A DNA stretch of 64,000 nt. Source: an uncultured Duodenibacillus sp. Its GTDB lineage: Bacteria > Pseudomonadota > Gammaproteobacteria > Burkholderiales > Burkholderiaceae_F. The notes under the pieces were generated by a model that was given only the letters and a program-made list of their open reading frames with translations, was not told where the DNA came from and ran no database searches. Each line of letters begins with the position of its first letter. The first letter of the stretch is position 1. The stretch covers positions 104,144 through 168,143 of the forward strand of contig CALXQK010000010.1 of the NCBI GenBank assembly GCA_944390745.1. The letters run 5' to 3'. Positions 53,853-63,084 of the stretch are shown here, piece after piece. The translations under genes and the position numbers were made by a program.

Positions 53853-54040
53853 TGATCCTGTGCGCACGCCCTTGTGCGGCGGATGTTTTCCCGGCCGGAT
53901 CCAACGTGGGGTCAGGTCCCTGAAGCCTGCGCCCCGGACCGGGTCTTTCGACCCGTGCGGGTAGAATCAGAACGCCTGCTGCGCCCTGCAAAAAGCCGCA
54001 TGGACCCTGCCTTCCAGTTTTTCGAGGACTTTTCCAAACC

Positions 54041-56788
54041 ATGTCCACCATTCTGCTCATTGACGGCTCGAATTACCTTTTCCGCGCATTTCATGCGCTG
54101 CCGCCGCTTGCAACAAGCCGCGGCGAGCCCACCGGAGCCATCAAGGGCTTCAACGGCATGCTCAAGACGGTCTTCGATGTGGTCAGGCCCGACTATGCGG
54201 CCTGCGTCTTTGACGCCTCTGGAAAGAACTTCCGCCACGAGATCTACCCCGAGTACAAGGCCAACCGCCCGCCCATGCCCGAGGAGCTGCGCGTGCAGAT
54301 TGCGCCCATCTTCGAGCTCATCGCGCTCAAGGGCATCCCGCTGCTGCAGATCTCCGGGGTCGAGGCCGACGACGTGCTCGCCACGCTGGCGCGCCGCGCC
54401 GAGAGCCGAGGCATGAGCGCCGTCATCGCCACGGGCGACAAGGATCTCGCGCAGGTGGTCGACGAGCGCGTCACGCTCATCAACACGATGACCCGCACGC
54501 GCTACAACCGCGAGGGCGTCTTTGAAAAATACGGCGTCTATCCCGAGCGCATCATCGACTACCTGGCGCTCATGGGCGACAAGGTCGACAACGTGCCGGG
54601 CATCAGCAAGTGCGGTCCCAAGACGGCCGCCAAGTGGATTGCCGAATACGGAAGCCTCGACGCGCTCGTTGAGCGCGCCGGCGAGGTGAAGGGCAAGATC
54701 GGGGAGAACCTGCGCGCGGGCCTCGGGTTTCTTGACGTTGCCCGCAGGCTCGTGACGATCAACACCGATGCGCCGGGCGTCGACGTCGAGCCCGAGTCGC
54801 TTGTGGTCAAGCCCGCCGATGAGGCCGGGCTTCAAAGATTTTTTGTGCGCTGGGAGATGCGCTCGGGCGCGCGCGCGGCGCGCCCCGCACCCGCCCGGAC
54901 GCCGGCGGCCCCGGTGCAGCCCGGGCTTTTTGAAGGCGCCGCGGACTCCGGGAGCGCTGCGGCCGCGCCCCTGGTGCAGCGCGAGGCCGGCCGGATCATC
55001 ACGACGCGCGACGAGCTCGAGGCCCTGGCCGCGCGGCTTCGGGCGCTTGACGAAACGCCCGGGGCGCTGCCTGCGGCCGCGGCGCTTCTGGCCGACCGGC
55101 AAAACGCCATGCGCGAGCGCCCGGTGGGGATCGCCGTGGCGCTTTCAGCGCTTGAGTCGGTCTACATTCCGCTTGCGCACGCCGAGGGGGAGAACGCCCT
55201 GCCCGAGGACGTGCGCGCAGCGCTCGGCCCCTGGCTTGAGGGAGACGGGCGCAAGGTCTTCTACAACGCCAAGCTTGACGCGCACCTGCTTGCAAACATC
55301 GGCATCCGGCTTGCGGGCGCCGTCGACGACGTCTCGGTGATGAGCTACGTGCTTGAGGCGCATCTCAAGCACGACTTTTCAAAAATCGCCGCCCGATATC
55401 TCGCCACCTCGGCTCCCGATCAGGAGAACGTGCTCGGCAAGGGCGCCTCGCGCCGCGCGGCCTCAAGCCTTGCCCGCGGGGAGGCCGCCCAGACCTTCTG
55501 CGGCATCGCCTCAATGCTGCATGCGGCTGCGGCCGTGATGCGCGCGCGGCTTGCCGGCGACCACGGCCTGCAGCACATCTACGAGGCCGTGGAGCTGCCC
55601 GTGATGCGCGTGCTTCAGAAGATGGAGCGCACCGGGGTGCTCATTGACGCCGGGCGGCTTGCCGAGCAAAGTGCGCAGCTTGCTGACAAGATTGCCGCGG
55701 TTCGCGCGCGCATCGACGCGATCGTGGGCGAGCCCTTCAATCCCGCAAGCCCCCGGCAGCTTGCGCACATTCTCTTTGAAAAGCTCGGCCTTCCGGTCAA
55801 GAAGAAGACCGCCTCAGGGGCGCCCTCCACCGACGAGGAGGTGCTCTCGGCGCTCGCGCTGGACTATCCGCTTCCCAAGGCGATTCTCGAGTACCGCGCG
55901 CTTGCCAAGCTCAAGAGCACCTACACCGACAAGCTTGCTGGCCTTGCCGATGAGCAGGGGCGCATTCACACCACGTTCGGGCAGACCACGGCCGTCACCG
56001 GGCGGCTGGCAAGCTCCGACCCCAACCTGCAGAACATCCCGGTGCGCACCGAGGAGGGCCGCCGCGTGCGCGAGGCCTTCGTGGCGCCCGCGGGCTGCCG
56101 GATCCTGTCGGCCGACTACTCGCAGATCGAGCTTCGGATCATGGCGCACATCTCGGGCGACGAGGGGCTTTTAAAGGCCTTTTGCGAGGGGCGCGACATT
56201 CACCGCGCCACGGCCGCCGAGGTCTTCGGCGTGCCGCTTGAGGCGGTCACGGCCGAGCAGCGCCGCATGGCCAAGGTGATCAACTTCGGGCTCATCTACG
56301 GCATGAGCGCCTTTGGGCTTGCGCAGAACCTGGGGCTGGAGCGCTCGGTGGCCGCGCACTACATTGAGCAGTACTTTGCACGCTACCCGAAGGTGGCGCA
56401 GTACATGCAGCAGACGCGCACCAAGGCCCGCACCCAGGGGTACGTCGAGACTGCCTTCGGGCGGCGCCTGTGGCTGCCCGACATCGCAAGTTCCCGCGCG
56501 CCCGTGCGCGCCGGCGCCGAGCGCGCCGCCATCAACGCCCCCATGCAGGGCACGGCGGCCGACCTCATCAAGATGGCGATGGTGGCCGTGGACGACTGGC
56601 TGGTGCGCGAGGGCAGGAAAAGCCGCCTCATCCTGCAGGTGCACGATGAGCTCATCCTCGAGGTGCCCGATGAGGAGGTCGATGAGATGCGCGTGAAAAT
56701 CCCCGAGCTCATGGCGGGCGTTGCAAGGCTCAGGGTGCCCCTTGTTGCCGAGGTGGGCGTGGCCGACAACTGGGAGGCCGCGCACTAG
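54041..56788 (+). CDS. polA: DNA polymerase I with apparently inactive proofreading domain
   Basis: The 915-residue protein has the 5' nuclease domain (LIDGSNYLFRAFHAL, ATGDKDLAQVVDERV, GDKVDNVPGISKCGPKTAA), a central 3'-5' exonuclease-like domain and the family A polymerase domain with motif A SADYSQIELRI (about 689), motif B RRMAKVINFGLIYG and motif C HDELILEVP (about 868). In the middle domain, the place of the E. coli DTE metal ligands (Asp355, Glu357) reads AAAALLADRQ, and the YxxxD of exo III reads FCGIASMLH; only the Asp of exo II (NAKLDAHLL) remains. Repair, Okazaki maturation and replication roles should persist; proofreading probably does not. Confidence 0.95.
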   Translation: MSTILLIDGSNYLFRAFHALPPLATSRGEPTGAIKGFNGMLKTVFDVVRPDYAACVFDASGKNFRHEIYPEYKANRPPMPEELRVQIAPIFELIALKGIPLLQISGVEADDVLATLARRAESRGMSAVIATGDKDLAQVVDERVTLINTMTRTRYNREGVFEKYGVYPERIIDYLALMGDKVDNVPGISKCGPKTAAKWIAEYGSLDALVERAGEVKGKIGENLRAGLGFLDVARRLVTINTDAPGVDVEPESLVVKPADEAGLQRFFVRWEMRSGARAARPAPARTPAAPVQPGLFEGAADSGSAAAAPLVQREAGRIITTRDELEALAARLRALDETPGALPAAAALLADRQNAMRERPVGIAVALSALESVYIPLAHAEGENALPEDVRAALGPWLEGDGRKVFYNAKLDAHLLANIGIRLAGAVDDVSVMSYVLEAHLKHDFSKIAARYLATSAPDQENVLGKGASRRAASSLARGEAAQTFCGIASMLHAAAAVMRARLAGDHGLQHIYEAVELPVMRVLQKMERTGVLIDAGRLAEQSAQLADKIAAVRARIDAIVGEPFNPASPRQLAHILFEKLGLPVKKKTASGAPSTDEEVLSALALDYPLPKAILEYRALAKLKSTYTDKLAGLADEQGRIHTTFGQTTAVTGRLASSDPNLQNIPVRTEEGRRVREAFVAPAGCRILSADYSQIELRIMAHISGDEGLLKAFCEGRDIHRATAAEVFGVPLEAVTAEQRRMAKVINFGLIYGMSAFGLAQNLGLERSVAAHYIEQYFARYPKVAQYMQQTRTKARTQGYVETAFGRRLWLPDIASSRAPVRAGAERAAINAPMQGTAADLIKMAMVAVDDWLVREGRKSRLILQVHDELILEVPDEEVDEMRVKIPELMAGVARLRVPLVAEVGVADNWEAAH

Positions 56789-56800
56789 GAGGGGAAATAG

Positions 56801-56851
56801 AAAAGCGCCGCCGGCAGCCCCCAGGAAAGAGGGGGCGCCGCAGGCGGCGCT
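56801..56851 (-). terminator. Hairpin between convergent polA and META genes
   Basis: A long GC stem (AGCGCCGCC...GCCCCC and GGGGGC...GGCGGCGCT, with internal bulges) is followed on the minus strand by TTTTC. It would end the META-gene transcript and possibly that of polA. Confidence 0.5.
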
Positions 56852-56894
56852 GAAGTCCGTAAAGGGACGGCTCTTGGGGGCGGCTTCTGCCGGT

Positions 56895-57338
56895 TTAGTC
56901 GCAGGCGGCTGCAACCTCGGGCACGAGCGTCATCAGGGGGCGACCCTCGGAGTCAAGGAACGTCAGGCCCTTTTCATCGAGCTTCACGGTGCGGGCGTTG
57001 GCCATCATGTTGGTCATCTGCGCCTCAAGGTCCATGTACTTCTTGCCGCACATCTTGCGGGTCGTGGCAACCTTGTCAAAGCGGATGTTCTTTCCGTCAA
57101 ACTCGATGCGGCCCGAGGCGCGGTTGCAGCCCAGGTCGCCCGTGACGCGGTTGTCGGGGCCGAACTCCAGCATCGGCGTGATGGCGCAGTCCGATTCCGG
57201 GGGCAGCTGCATCATCCAGCTCGTGCCCTCAAGCGCGACGGGCTTTTCATCGGCGGCGGCGCCGGTGCCGGTGCTCGAGCAGGCGGCAAGAAGGCAGCAG
57301 CTGGAAACAAGGGCGGCGGCAGTCAAAAACTTCTTCAT
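56895..57338 (-). CDS. META domain lipoprotein (HslJ-like)
   Basis: The 147-residue protein starts with a lipoprotein signal peptide with lipobox LAAC (Cys20). The META/HslJ domain follows, with GTSWMMQL, GDLGCNRASGRIEFDG and the conserved TRKMCG; the two inner cysteines can form the domain's disulfide. Such proteins are outer-membrane or secreted and are linked to heat shock and antibiotic resistance in E. coli. Single gene. Confidence 0.88.
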   Translation of the reverse strand: MKKFLTAAALVSSCCLLAACSSTGTGAAADEKPVALEGTSWMMQLPPESDCAITPMLEFGPDNRVTGDLGCNRASGRIEFDGKNIRFDKVATTRKMCGKKYMDLEAQMTNMMANARTVKLDEKGLTFLDSEGRPLMTLVPEVAAACD

Positions 57339-57518
57339 GTGAAATACCAGGCAAAGAGTGGGCGAAGGCTCCGGGAGAGGGGGAGGGGCTCAGCGCCCGG
57401 CCGTCTCCGGCGGCTCCTTCAGGGTGATTCTGTCCCTGCGCATTCTATCGAAGCCGTCCGCGAGGCGGCGAAGCGCCGGTGAGAACCTTCCGGCAGCTGA
57501 AATAAAAGCGCCGCGGAT
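57339..57518. other. Intergenic region upstream of the META gene
   Basis: This 180-base stretch between the META start and a minus-strand terminator should contain the META promoter. No clear -35/-10 pair and no gene is visible. Confidence 0.4.
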
Positions 57519-57557
57519 AAAAAAAGAGCGGAAGCACTGCTTGGAGCGCTTCCGCTG
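57519..57557 (-). terminator. Orphan minus-strand intrinsic terminator
   Basis: Arms AGCGGAAGC (57527-57535) and GCTTCCGCT (57548-57556) are perfect and are followed on the minus strand by CTTTTTTT. No minus-strand gene precedes it: the next gene upstream on that strand is over 60 kb... none until the neighbouring + strand ZIP gene at 57948, so an unannotated short minus-strand transcript is implied. Confidence 0.75.
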
Positions 57558-57947
57558 TCAATCAAACCAAAGGAGAATTAAGAAAACAAGGAAGAGTTCA
57601 GTTTTCTCAGGACGTACTTTACGGAACCCTCCCGTGGAAATCTGAAACCATTTTCGTGATTCGCAACAAGATGTGTCTGCCGCAAATTTTTCGCCCTGCG
57701 CCCCCATGGGCCTGACCGGGCGGTTTCCGAAGGCCCGGGTGTCGATTAAGATGAACGAAATTGCGATGGTTCATCGCCGGGGCGCTGCCGCCCGACCCCT
57801 GAAAAACGCCTGCCGGGCAATGGTTCGCGCAGCCGCCGGAGCGATCGCCGCGGCTGACGGCCCGGCCGCAGCCGCGGGGCGCACAGGGCGGTTCGCCTCG
57901 CGCTTGCAAATGGATACATCCCTATTGAAATTTTGCATTTTGTTGAA
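57558..57947. other. Intergenic region before the ZIP gene; candidate small-RNA locus
   Basis: Within 390 bases I see no convincing protein frame on either strand and no match to tmRNA, RNase P RNA, 6S or SRP RNA. The left 100 bases are AT-rich, the right part GC-rich with several short inverted repeats. The orphan terminator at its left edge points to a minus-strand transcript. Confidence 0.4.
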
Positions 57948-58835
57948 ATGCTTTCGCTTTTAGCCATCATTGCAGCCAATGCCCTCAGCCGGCTGGCCGC
58001 CGTGCTTCTGGGGGCCTGGCTCTCGTTTCGGGTGTTCGTGCGCTGCTCGGGCGTCATCGCCTCGCTTGCCGCGGGCCTGATGCTTGCGCTTGCCTGCACG
58101 CACCTCATTCCGGAGGCCATGCACGCCGGAATCGACGTGCACGAGGGCGGGCTGGTGCTTCTGGCCGCCTTTGTGTTTTTCACGGCGCTTGAGTGCATCC
58201 TCACGCGCTATGCCGGGCACGGCCACATGCCGGCCGTGACGGTGACGCCGGTGCTGCTCGGAGGCCGCGGCGTGCCCGAGCCCGCCGACCGCGTCACGGG
58301 CCGTGCGGCGACGCTGCTTGTCGGGGCGGCCTGCCACAACTTTGTCGACGGCGTGCTGATCGCGGCGGCCTTCATGGTGTCGGACCTGACGGGACTGGCG
58401 GTGACGCTTGCGGTGTTCGGGCATGAGCTGCCCCAGATGGCCGGGCAGCTTGTGATTCTCTCGCAGACGGGCCTCACGCGCCGCAAGGCGGCGCTTCTGG
58501 CGCTGGCGGCCTCTTCAACGGCCGTTGTCGGCGGCATTCTCGGCTGGGCGCTCTTTGCGGGCACCCGGACGCTGACGGGCTACGCGATGCTCATCTCCGC
58601 GGCAAGCTTCATCTTCGTGGTGCTCAACGTGCTGCTGCCCGAGCTCACGCACCCGTCGTGCTCCGAGGGGGACCGTTGCGGGAGGCTTCCCGTCAGGGAG
58701 CTTGCGGCGATGGCCGCGGGCGTCATCGTCTCGCTTGCGGTCCTGGGACCCCTGCACGACGAGGCCCACGAGGCGGTGGATGCGCATGAGCCGCCCGCCG
58801 CGGCGTCAGCGCCCGCTACGCCCCATGAACATTAG
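57948..58835 (+). CDS. ZIP family divalent metal transporter
   Basis: The 295-residue inner-membrane protein is a ZIP (zinc/iron permease) transporter. It has eight hydrophobic segments, metal-site motifs THLIPEAMH, CHNFVDGVLIAAAFM and GHELPQMAGQ, and a His/Glu-rich tail (HDEAHEAVDAHEPP...PHEH) that may bind metal. Zinc or manganese import is the likely role. The ATG at 57948 matches the first membrane segment; a TTG at 57933 is in frame. The tail precedes the DUF1178 gene by 41 bases. Confidence 0.9.
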   Translation: MLSLLAIIAANALSRLAAVLLGAWLSFRVFVRCSGVIASLAAGLMLALACTHLIPEAMHAGIDVHEGGLVLLAAFVFFTALECILTRYAGHGHMPAVTVTPVLLGGRGVPEPADRVTGRAATLLVGAACHNFVDGVLIAAAFMVSDLTGLAVTLAVFGHELPQMAGQLVILSQTGLTRRKAALLALAASSTAVVGGILGWALFAGTRTLTGYAMLISAASFIFVVLNVLLPELTHPSCSEGDRCGRLPVRELAAMAAGVIVSLAVLGPLHDEAHEAVDAHEPPAAASAPATPHEH

Positions 58836-58876
58836 AATGCCCCCAGGCTCAGGCCTCAACCTGCTGAAACGAACCC

Positions 58877-59335
58877 ATGGCAAACAAGATTTTTGACCTT
58901 TGCTGTGAAAACGGCCATGCATTTGAAGGCTGGTTTTCAAGCGTCGAGGACTTTGAGGAGCAAGGCGCCCGGGGGCTTGTGAGCTGTCCGGTCTGCGGCA
59001 GCCGCAGGATCGTTCGCCGCCCGAGCGCAAGCCACATCTCGTCGCGGCGCGAGCCGCGCGAGAGCCCTGAAATCCTTCAGGCCGAGGCCATGAAGGAGGT
59101 GCCCGAGGAGGTGCGCGAGCGCTTTGAGGCCCTGATGGCGAAGGTGCGCGACGCCGCCGGCCGCGCCGAGGACGTCGGCGCCGACTTCGCGCACGAGGCG
59201 CGCCGCATTCACGCCGGGCTTGCGCCCGAGCGCAACATCCGGGGTCTGTGCACGCCGGGCGAGGCCGAAAAGCTTCGCGAGGAGGGCATCAACGTGCTCC
59301 CCGTGCCGGAGTCGGCTGGAAAGACGCTCAATTGA
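58877..59335 (+). CDS. DUF1178 family zinc-ribbon protein
   Basis: The 152-residue protein starts with the DUF1178 signature IFDLCCENGHAFEGWFSSVEDFEEQ and a zinc-ribbon-like CPVCGSRRIVRRPSA. The rest is a charged helical region. The family is widespread in proteobacteria and uncharacterised. It probably shares a transcript with the upstream ZIP gene. Confidence 0.9.
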   Translation: MANKIFDLCCENGHAFEGWFSSVEDFEEQGARGLVSCPVCGSRRIVRRPSASHISSRREPRESPEILQAEAMKEVPEEVRERFEALMAKVRDAAGRAEDVGADFAHEARRIHAGLAPERNIRGLCTPGEAEKLREEGINVLPVPESAGKTLN

Positions 59336-59420
59336 CCGCGGCCGCGGCCGCAGCCGCCCCGGCCTGCGCCGGACCACTTTTTGTTTCCTGCAAGACAAAA
59401 GCCATCCAAAGGACACACCC

Positions 59421-59897
59421 ATGAGAAGACAAGATCGTCAGACAGGCGCCGAGGAGGCGCTTGAAATCCTTTCGAGCGCCCCCTATGCCGTGGTGAGCGC
59501 CATCGACCCCAAGGGGCGGCCCTACAGCACGCCCGTGACGCCGGTGCTGATGAACGGAGCGGTGTACTTTCACAGCGCCGTCGAGGGCGGCGCACGCTCC
59601 CGCGCGCTTGATGCCAACCCCGAGGTGAGCCTGTGCTTTGTGGCGCGCTGCGACGTGCTCGCCAGCCGCTACACGATCGACTACGCGAGCGCCCTTGTGC
59701 GCGGGCGCTGCACGCGCTTGAGCGACCCCGGCGAGTGCAAGGCGGCGCTGGCGGCCGTCGCGCAGCGCTATGCGCCGCAAAACGACCCGGCGATGACCGA
59801 GCAGTACATCGAGGCCGCCTGGGAAAAGGTCACCGTCTGGAAGGTGTCCATTGAGGAGCTCTCGGGCAAGTCGCGCAATCCGCGCAAGGCTGCCTGA
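59421..59897 (+). CDS. Pyridoxamine-5'-phosphate-oxidase-like flavin-binding protein
   Basis: The 158-residue protein has the split-barrel FMN-binding fold: EEALEILSSAPYAVVSAIDPKGRPYSTPVTPVLM, VYFHSAVEGGARSRALDANPEVSLCFV and TIDYASALVRGRCTRLSDPGEC are typical of the nitroimidazole-resistance (Nim)/PNPOx-like group. It is too small and lacks the context to be PdxH. Possible activity is flavin-dependent reduction of small molecules. The ATG at 59421 has AAGGA upstream. Confidence 0.86.
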   Translation: MRRQDRQTGAEEALEILSSAPYAVVSAIDPKGRPYSTPVTPVLMNGAVYFHSAVEGGARSRALDANPEVSLCFVARCDVLASRYTIDYASALVRGRCTRLSDPGECKAALAAVAQRYAPQNDPAMTEQYIEAAWEKVTVWKVSIEELSGKSRNPRKAA

Positions 59898-60050
59898 GGT
59901 CCGGCAGACTGTCCACGCGCACCGCCGCCGGCCCGGCGACGGTACTGCATTGTCGATTGGCGTGCAAATGTGGTATACCACAGCACGCCTTTTTTCTTTT
60001 TTCGCAATCATGCATCGGCAGGCGTCCCCGCCGCCCTCTTGAGTCATCCT

Positions 60051-61007
60051 ATGCAGAGCGTTCTTCTGATCGCCCCGGACTTTCTCATCATCCTGCTCGG
60101 AGCGGCGGCTGTTGCCTGGCTCAAGTATCCGCACGAGTTCTGGATGTGGGCCGAAAAGCTTGTCTTCTACATTCTTTTTCCCCCGCTTCTCTTCACCTCG
60201 ATTGCAACCTCAAGGCTCTCGTTTTCAGAATCCAGCTCCTTTCTCACGGCAAGCCTTGTGACGATGATGCTCGGCGTTCTGCTCTCCTGGTGCGTGCGCT
60301 ACGTGGTGAAGGCTGATGCGGTGACGCACGCCTCGGTCTTTCAGTGCAACTTTCGCTTCAACACCTATATCGGCTTTGCGCTGTGCTCGCGCCTTTTCGG
60401 CGACGAGGGCTTTGCGCTTCTGGCGCTCATCATGGCCTTCTGGGTGCCGGTGAGCAACACGATTGCCGTGGCGGTGCTCGCGCATGCCGTGGCGCGGCGC
60501 GACGCCGAGAAAAATGAATCGATGGGCGGCGGACTGAGCGCGCGGCAGGTGGTGCGCGCCACCGTCTCGGCCGTGGTCCGCAACCCGCTCATCATCGCCA
60601 CCGTTCTTGGACTGATCGTCAATGTGAGCGGCCTCAAGATGCCGCAGATTGCGCTTGACTTCATGCGGCATCTCGGATCGGCCTCGCTTGCCATGGGGCT
60701 CTTGTGCATCGGTGCCGGACTGCAGGTGCGCGGGCTCAAGAGCGGCCTGAAGCTTCTGGCGGCGTCAAGCTTTGTGCGCCTTGCGGGCATCAGCCTCATT
60801 GCGCTGGTGATGATCAGGGGCTTCAATCTGCCCGAGCTCGCCGCGGGAGTGCTGCTGATCTTCACGTCGCTGCCCACGGGACAGAGCTGCTACGTCATGA
60901 CGGCAAACATGCGCGGCAATGCAGCCGCGGTTGCCAATCTCACCACGATGCAGACCGTGCTCTCGATGGCGACGCTGCCGGTGTGGATTTCGCTGTTCAT
61001 CCTCTAG
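60051..61007 (+). CDS. AEC family transporter
   Basis: The 318-residue inner-membrane protein belongs to the auxin efflux carrier family: ten hydrophobic segments in two five-helix repeats, WMWAEKLVFYILFPPLLFTSI near residue 30, NTYIGFALCSRLFGDEGFALLAL, and the C-terminal SLPTGQSCYVMTANM. Bacterial AEC proteins export or import carboxylates or amino acids (for example malate). The ATG at 60051 begins the first membrane segment. The desulfhydrase-like gene follows after 54 bases, so a shared operon is likely. Confidence 0.9.
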   Translation: MQSVLLIAPDFLIILLGAAAVAWLKYPHEFWMWAEKLVFYILFPPLLFTSIATSRLSFSESSSFLTASLVTMMLGVLLSWCVRYVVKADAVTHASVFQCNFRFNTYIGFALCSRLFGDEGFALLALIMAFWVPVSNTIAVAVLAHAVARRDAEKNESMGGGLSARQVVRATVSAVVRNPLIIATVLGLIVNVSGLKMPQIALDFMRHLGSASLAMGLLCIGAGLQVRGLKSGLKLLAASSFVRLAGISLIALVMIRGFNLPELAAGVLLIFTSLPTGQSCYVMTANMRGNAAAVANLTTMQTVLSMATLPVWISLFIL

Positions 61008-61061
61008 CGGCTGCAGGGGCCGCGTGCCGAGGGTGATGTTCGTTGAAAAAGGAGAGAAGAC

Positions 61062-62177
61062 ATGACCACCGATCGACTGACACAGGCCCGGGAAAAACTC
61101 AAGCGCCTCGGGAAAATCTCCCTGGGCTTTTACCCCACGCCTTTTCACAAGCTTGAGCGCATTTCCGAGGAGTTCGGCATCAACCTCTGGATCAAGCGCG
61201 AGGACTTCTCGGGCGCCTCGCTTTTTGGCGGCAACAAGATCCGCAAGCTTGAGTACCTTTTGAAGGAGGCCAGGGACCAGGGCTGCGATACGGTCTTCAC
61301 CTACGGCGCCACGCAGTCCAACCACGTCATGCAGACCTGCACGGCGGCGCGCCGCTGCGGCATGCGCCCGGTGCTTTATCTGGGCGCCATCGTCGAGCCC
61401 CGGGCTGGCGACGTGCGCGCCAACCTGCTTCTGGACCGCATTCTGGGCGCCGAGGTGCACATTCTTCCCTCCGAGGGCCGCTCGACCAAGGAGACGATGA
61501 AGGCCAACGCCGAGGTCTTTGCCCGGCATCGCGCGCAGCTGGAGTCTGAGGGACACAAGGTCTACGACATTCCGATCGGAGGCTCGACGCCGCGCGGTGC
61601 CGCGGGCTTTGCCGAGGGCTACGTGGAGCTTCTTGAGCAGCTGCGCGACAAGGGCATGACGATGGACTACCTCTACACGGCCACGGGCAGTTGCGGAACG
61701 CTCGCGGGCCTCACCGCCGGCAGAATCCTTGCGGGAGACGCGCACGCCGTGGTGCGCGGCATGATCGTGGGCAAGAAGGATCCGGCAACCTACGCCGGCG
61801 ACGTGGCAAGGCTTGCCAACGAGACGCTGATGCTTGCGGGCGCCGAGCCCCAGGCAACGCCCGCGGACTTTGAGCTTGCCTCCTACACGGGGCCGGGCTA
61901 CGAAAAGCCCTACCACGAGGCCAATGACGACATCCGCTACCTGGCGCGCACCGAGGGCATCTTCACCGATCCGGTCTACTCCGGCAAGGCCTTTCACGGC
62001 ATGATGGACCAGATCCGCAAGGGCATGGTCAGGCCCGGCTCAACGGTCGTGTTCCTGCACACGGGCGGCGCAACGGCGCTCTTTTCCGAGCCTGAAATCG
62101 TCGGCGACCTGTCAAGCGACATGGCTGGATACCCTCAAAACGACATAAAAACGGCCCCACCCTCCGATAGCTTTTAA
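61062..62177 (+). CDS. D-cysteine desulfhydrase/ACC-deaminase-like PLP enzyme, 3' end replaced by IS sequence
   Basis: The protein is a fold-type II PLP enzyme of the ACC deaminase/D-cysteine desulfhydrase group. The PLP lysine is in GGNKIRKLEYL (about residue 60), the substrate-binding SNHVMQTCTAARR follows, and YTATGSCGTLAG is the phosphate loop. D-cysteine or a related D-amino acid is the likely substrate. The normal family sequence appears to run to about residue 355 (FLHTGGATALF...); the last 16 residues (GYPQNDIKTAPPSDSF) are encoded by what looks like the end of the IS21 element, so the native C-terminus is lost. AGGAGAGAAG precedes the ATG. Confidence 0.86.
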   Translation: MTTDRLTQAREKLKRLGKISLGFYPTPFHKLERISEEFGINLWIKREDFSGASLFGGNKIRKLEYLLKEARDQGCDTVFTYGATQSNHVMQTCTAARRCGMRPVLYLGAIVEPRAGDVRANLLLDRILGAEVHILPSEGRSTKETMKANAEVFARHRAQLESEGHKVYDIPIGGSTPRGAAGFAEGYVELLEQLRDKGMTMDYLYTATGSCGTLAGLTAGRILAGDAHAVVRGMIVGKKDPATYAGDVARLANETLMLAGAEPQATPADFELASYTGPGYEKPYHEANDDIRYLARTEGIFTDPVYSGKAFHGMMDQIRKGMVRPGSTVVFLHTGGATALFSEPEIVGDLSSDMAGYPQNDIKTAPPSDSF

Positions 62178-62189
62178 TGTTGAGTTAAA

Positions 62190-62251
62190 CAGCAGGCACA
62201 GGCGGAAGGATCAAGGCCGTAGGCCGCAGAGTCTCACGCCTGTGCCTGCTG
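62190..62251. repeat. Perfect 15-bp inverted repeat within the IS
   Basis: CAGCAGGCACAGGCG (62190-62204) is repeated in reverse complement at 62237-62251, enclosing 32 bases that contain a small GGCCGTAGGCC hairpin. It lies 3' of istB and has no T run; it may mark an internal terminal repeat or block read-through. Confidence 0.7.
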
Positions 62252-62282
62252 CTTATGCGGTGCGAGCCTCCTCTTTATCTCG

Positions 62283-63084
62283 TTAACCGTTTCTTGTCTC
62301 TGGTTCTCCCTGAGTGGTCTGTTTGAATTTCAAGCCGGCCTTTTTCTGCTCCAACAACCGGTAGCTTTCTCCCAGAATCGCCAATGCAGTGCAGTGATGC
62401 AGCAGCCGATCCAAAATGGCTGGCGCCGGCAGTGGTGGAGTCGGCAAAAATTAAGCCCCATTCCGACGGCAGCCTGTTGCTGGTAGTCATCAGGTTTTTC
62501 TTCTCATAGCGCCTTGATGCAACCAGGAAGAAAAGCCTTGCAGCCTCCGGCGTGTACGGCAGGTAGCCAATTTCGTCAATGATCAGCAATTGCGGCTTTG
62601 TAAGCTCCTTGAGCTTGGCTTCCAGCGTGTCTTCCCGTGCCGCTTTCTCCAGCTGTGCCAGCAGATTGGCTACTGTGTAAAACCTCACCGAAAACCCGCG
62701 CTCTACAGCTAGTCTTCCGAAGGCGATTGCCAGATGCGTTTTACCCACTCCGGGAGGCCCAAACAGCGTGACATTTTCTCCAGCGCTGAGCCACTCCAGC
62801 TTCTTGAGTTCCCAAATGACACCGGGATTGATGCTCGGCTGTTTGGTGAAATCAAAACTGTCAAGCGTCTTGACCGCTGGGAAATGAGCGGCCATCAATC
62901 CTTGCTTGTACCGGTTCGCGTTGCGTTGTTCGATTTCCTTGGTGAACAAATAATCAAGCTGTTCGCGCGGCGTCATCCTGGTCTGCTCCGCAGCGTCGAG
63001 CAGTTCGGAAAGATGGTCACGGATAAAAGAAAGCTTTAGCCGAGCGGCCTACTGCTGCAGCTCAATATCAGACTGTCATTGCAT
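62283..63084 (-). pseudogene. istB, IS21-family ATPase (disrupted)
   Basis: The intact part encodes the IstB AAA+ ATPase, with Walker A GPPGVGKTHLA and Walker B LLIIDEIGYLP. From the natural ATG at 63084 (directly after the istA stop) codons 3 and 12 are TGA and TAG. Near 62430 a frameshift diverts translation: in the +1 frame the expected C-terminus PAILDRLLHHCTALAILG and GEPETRNG ends at a TAA at 62283. An internal ATG at 62976 opens the longest remaining frame. Three separate lesions make function very unlikely. Confidence 0.85.
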
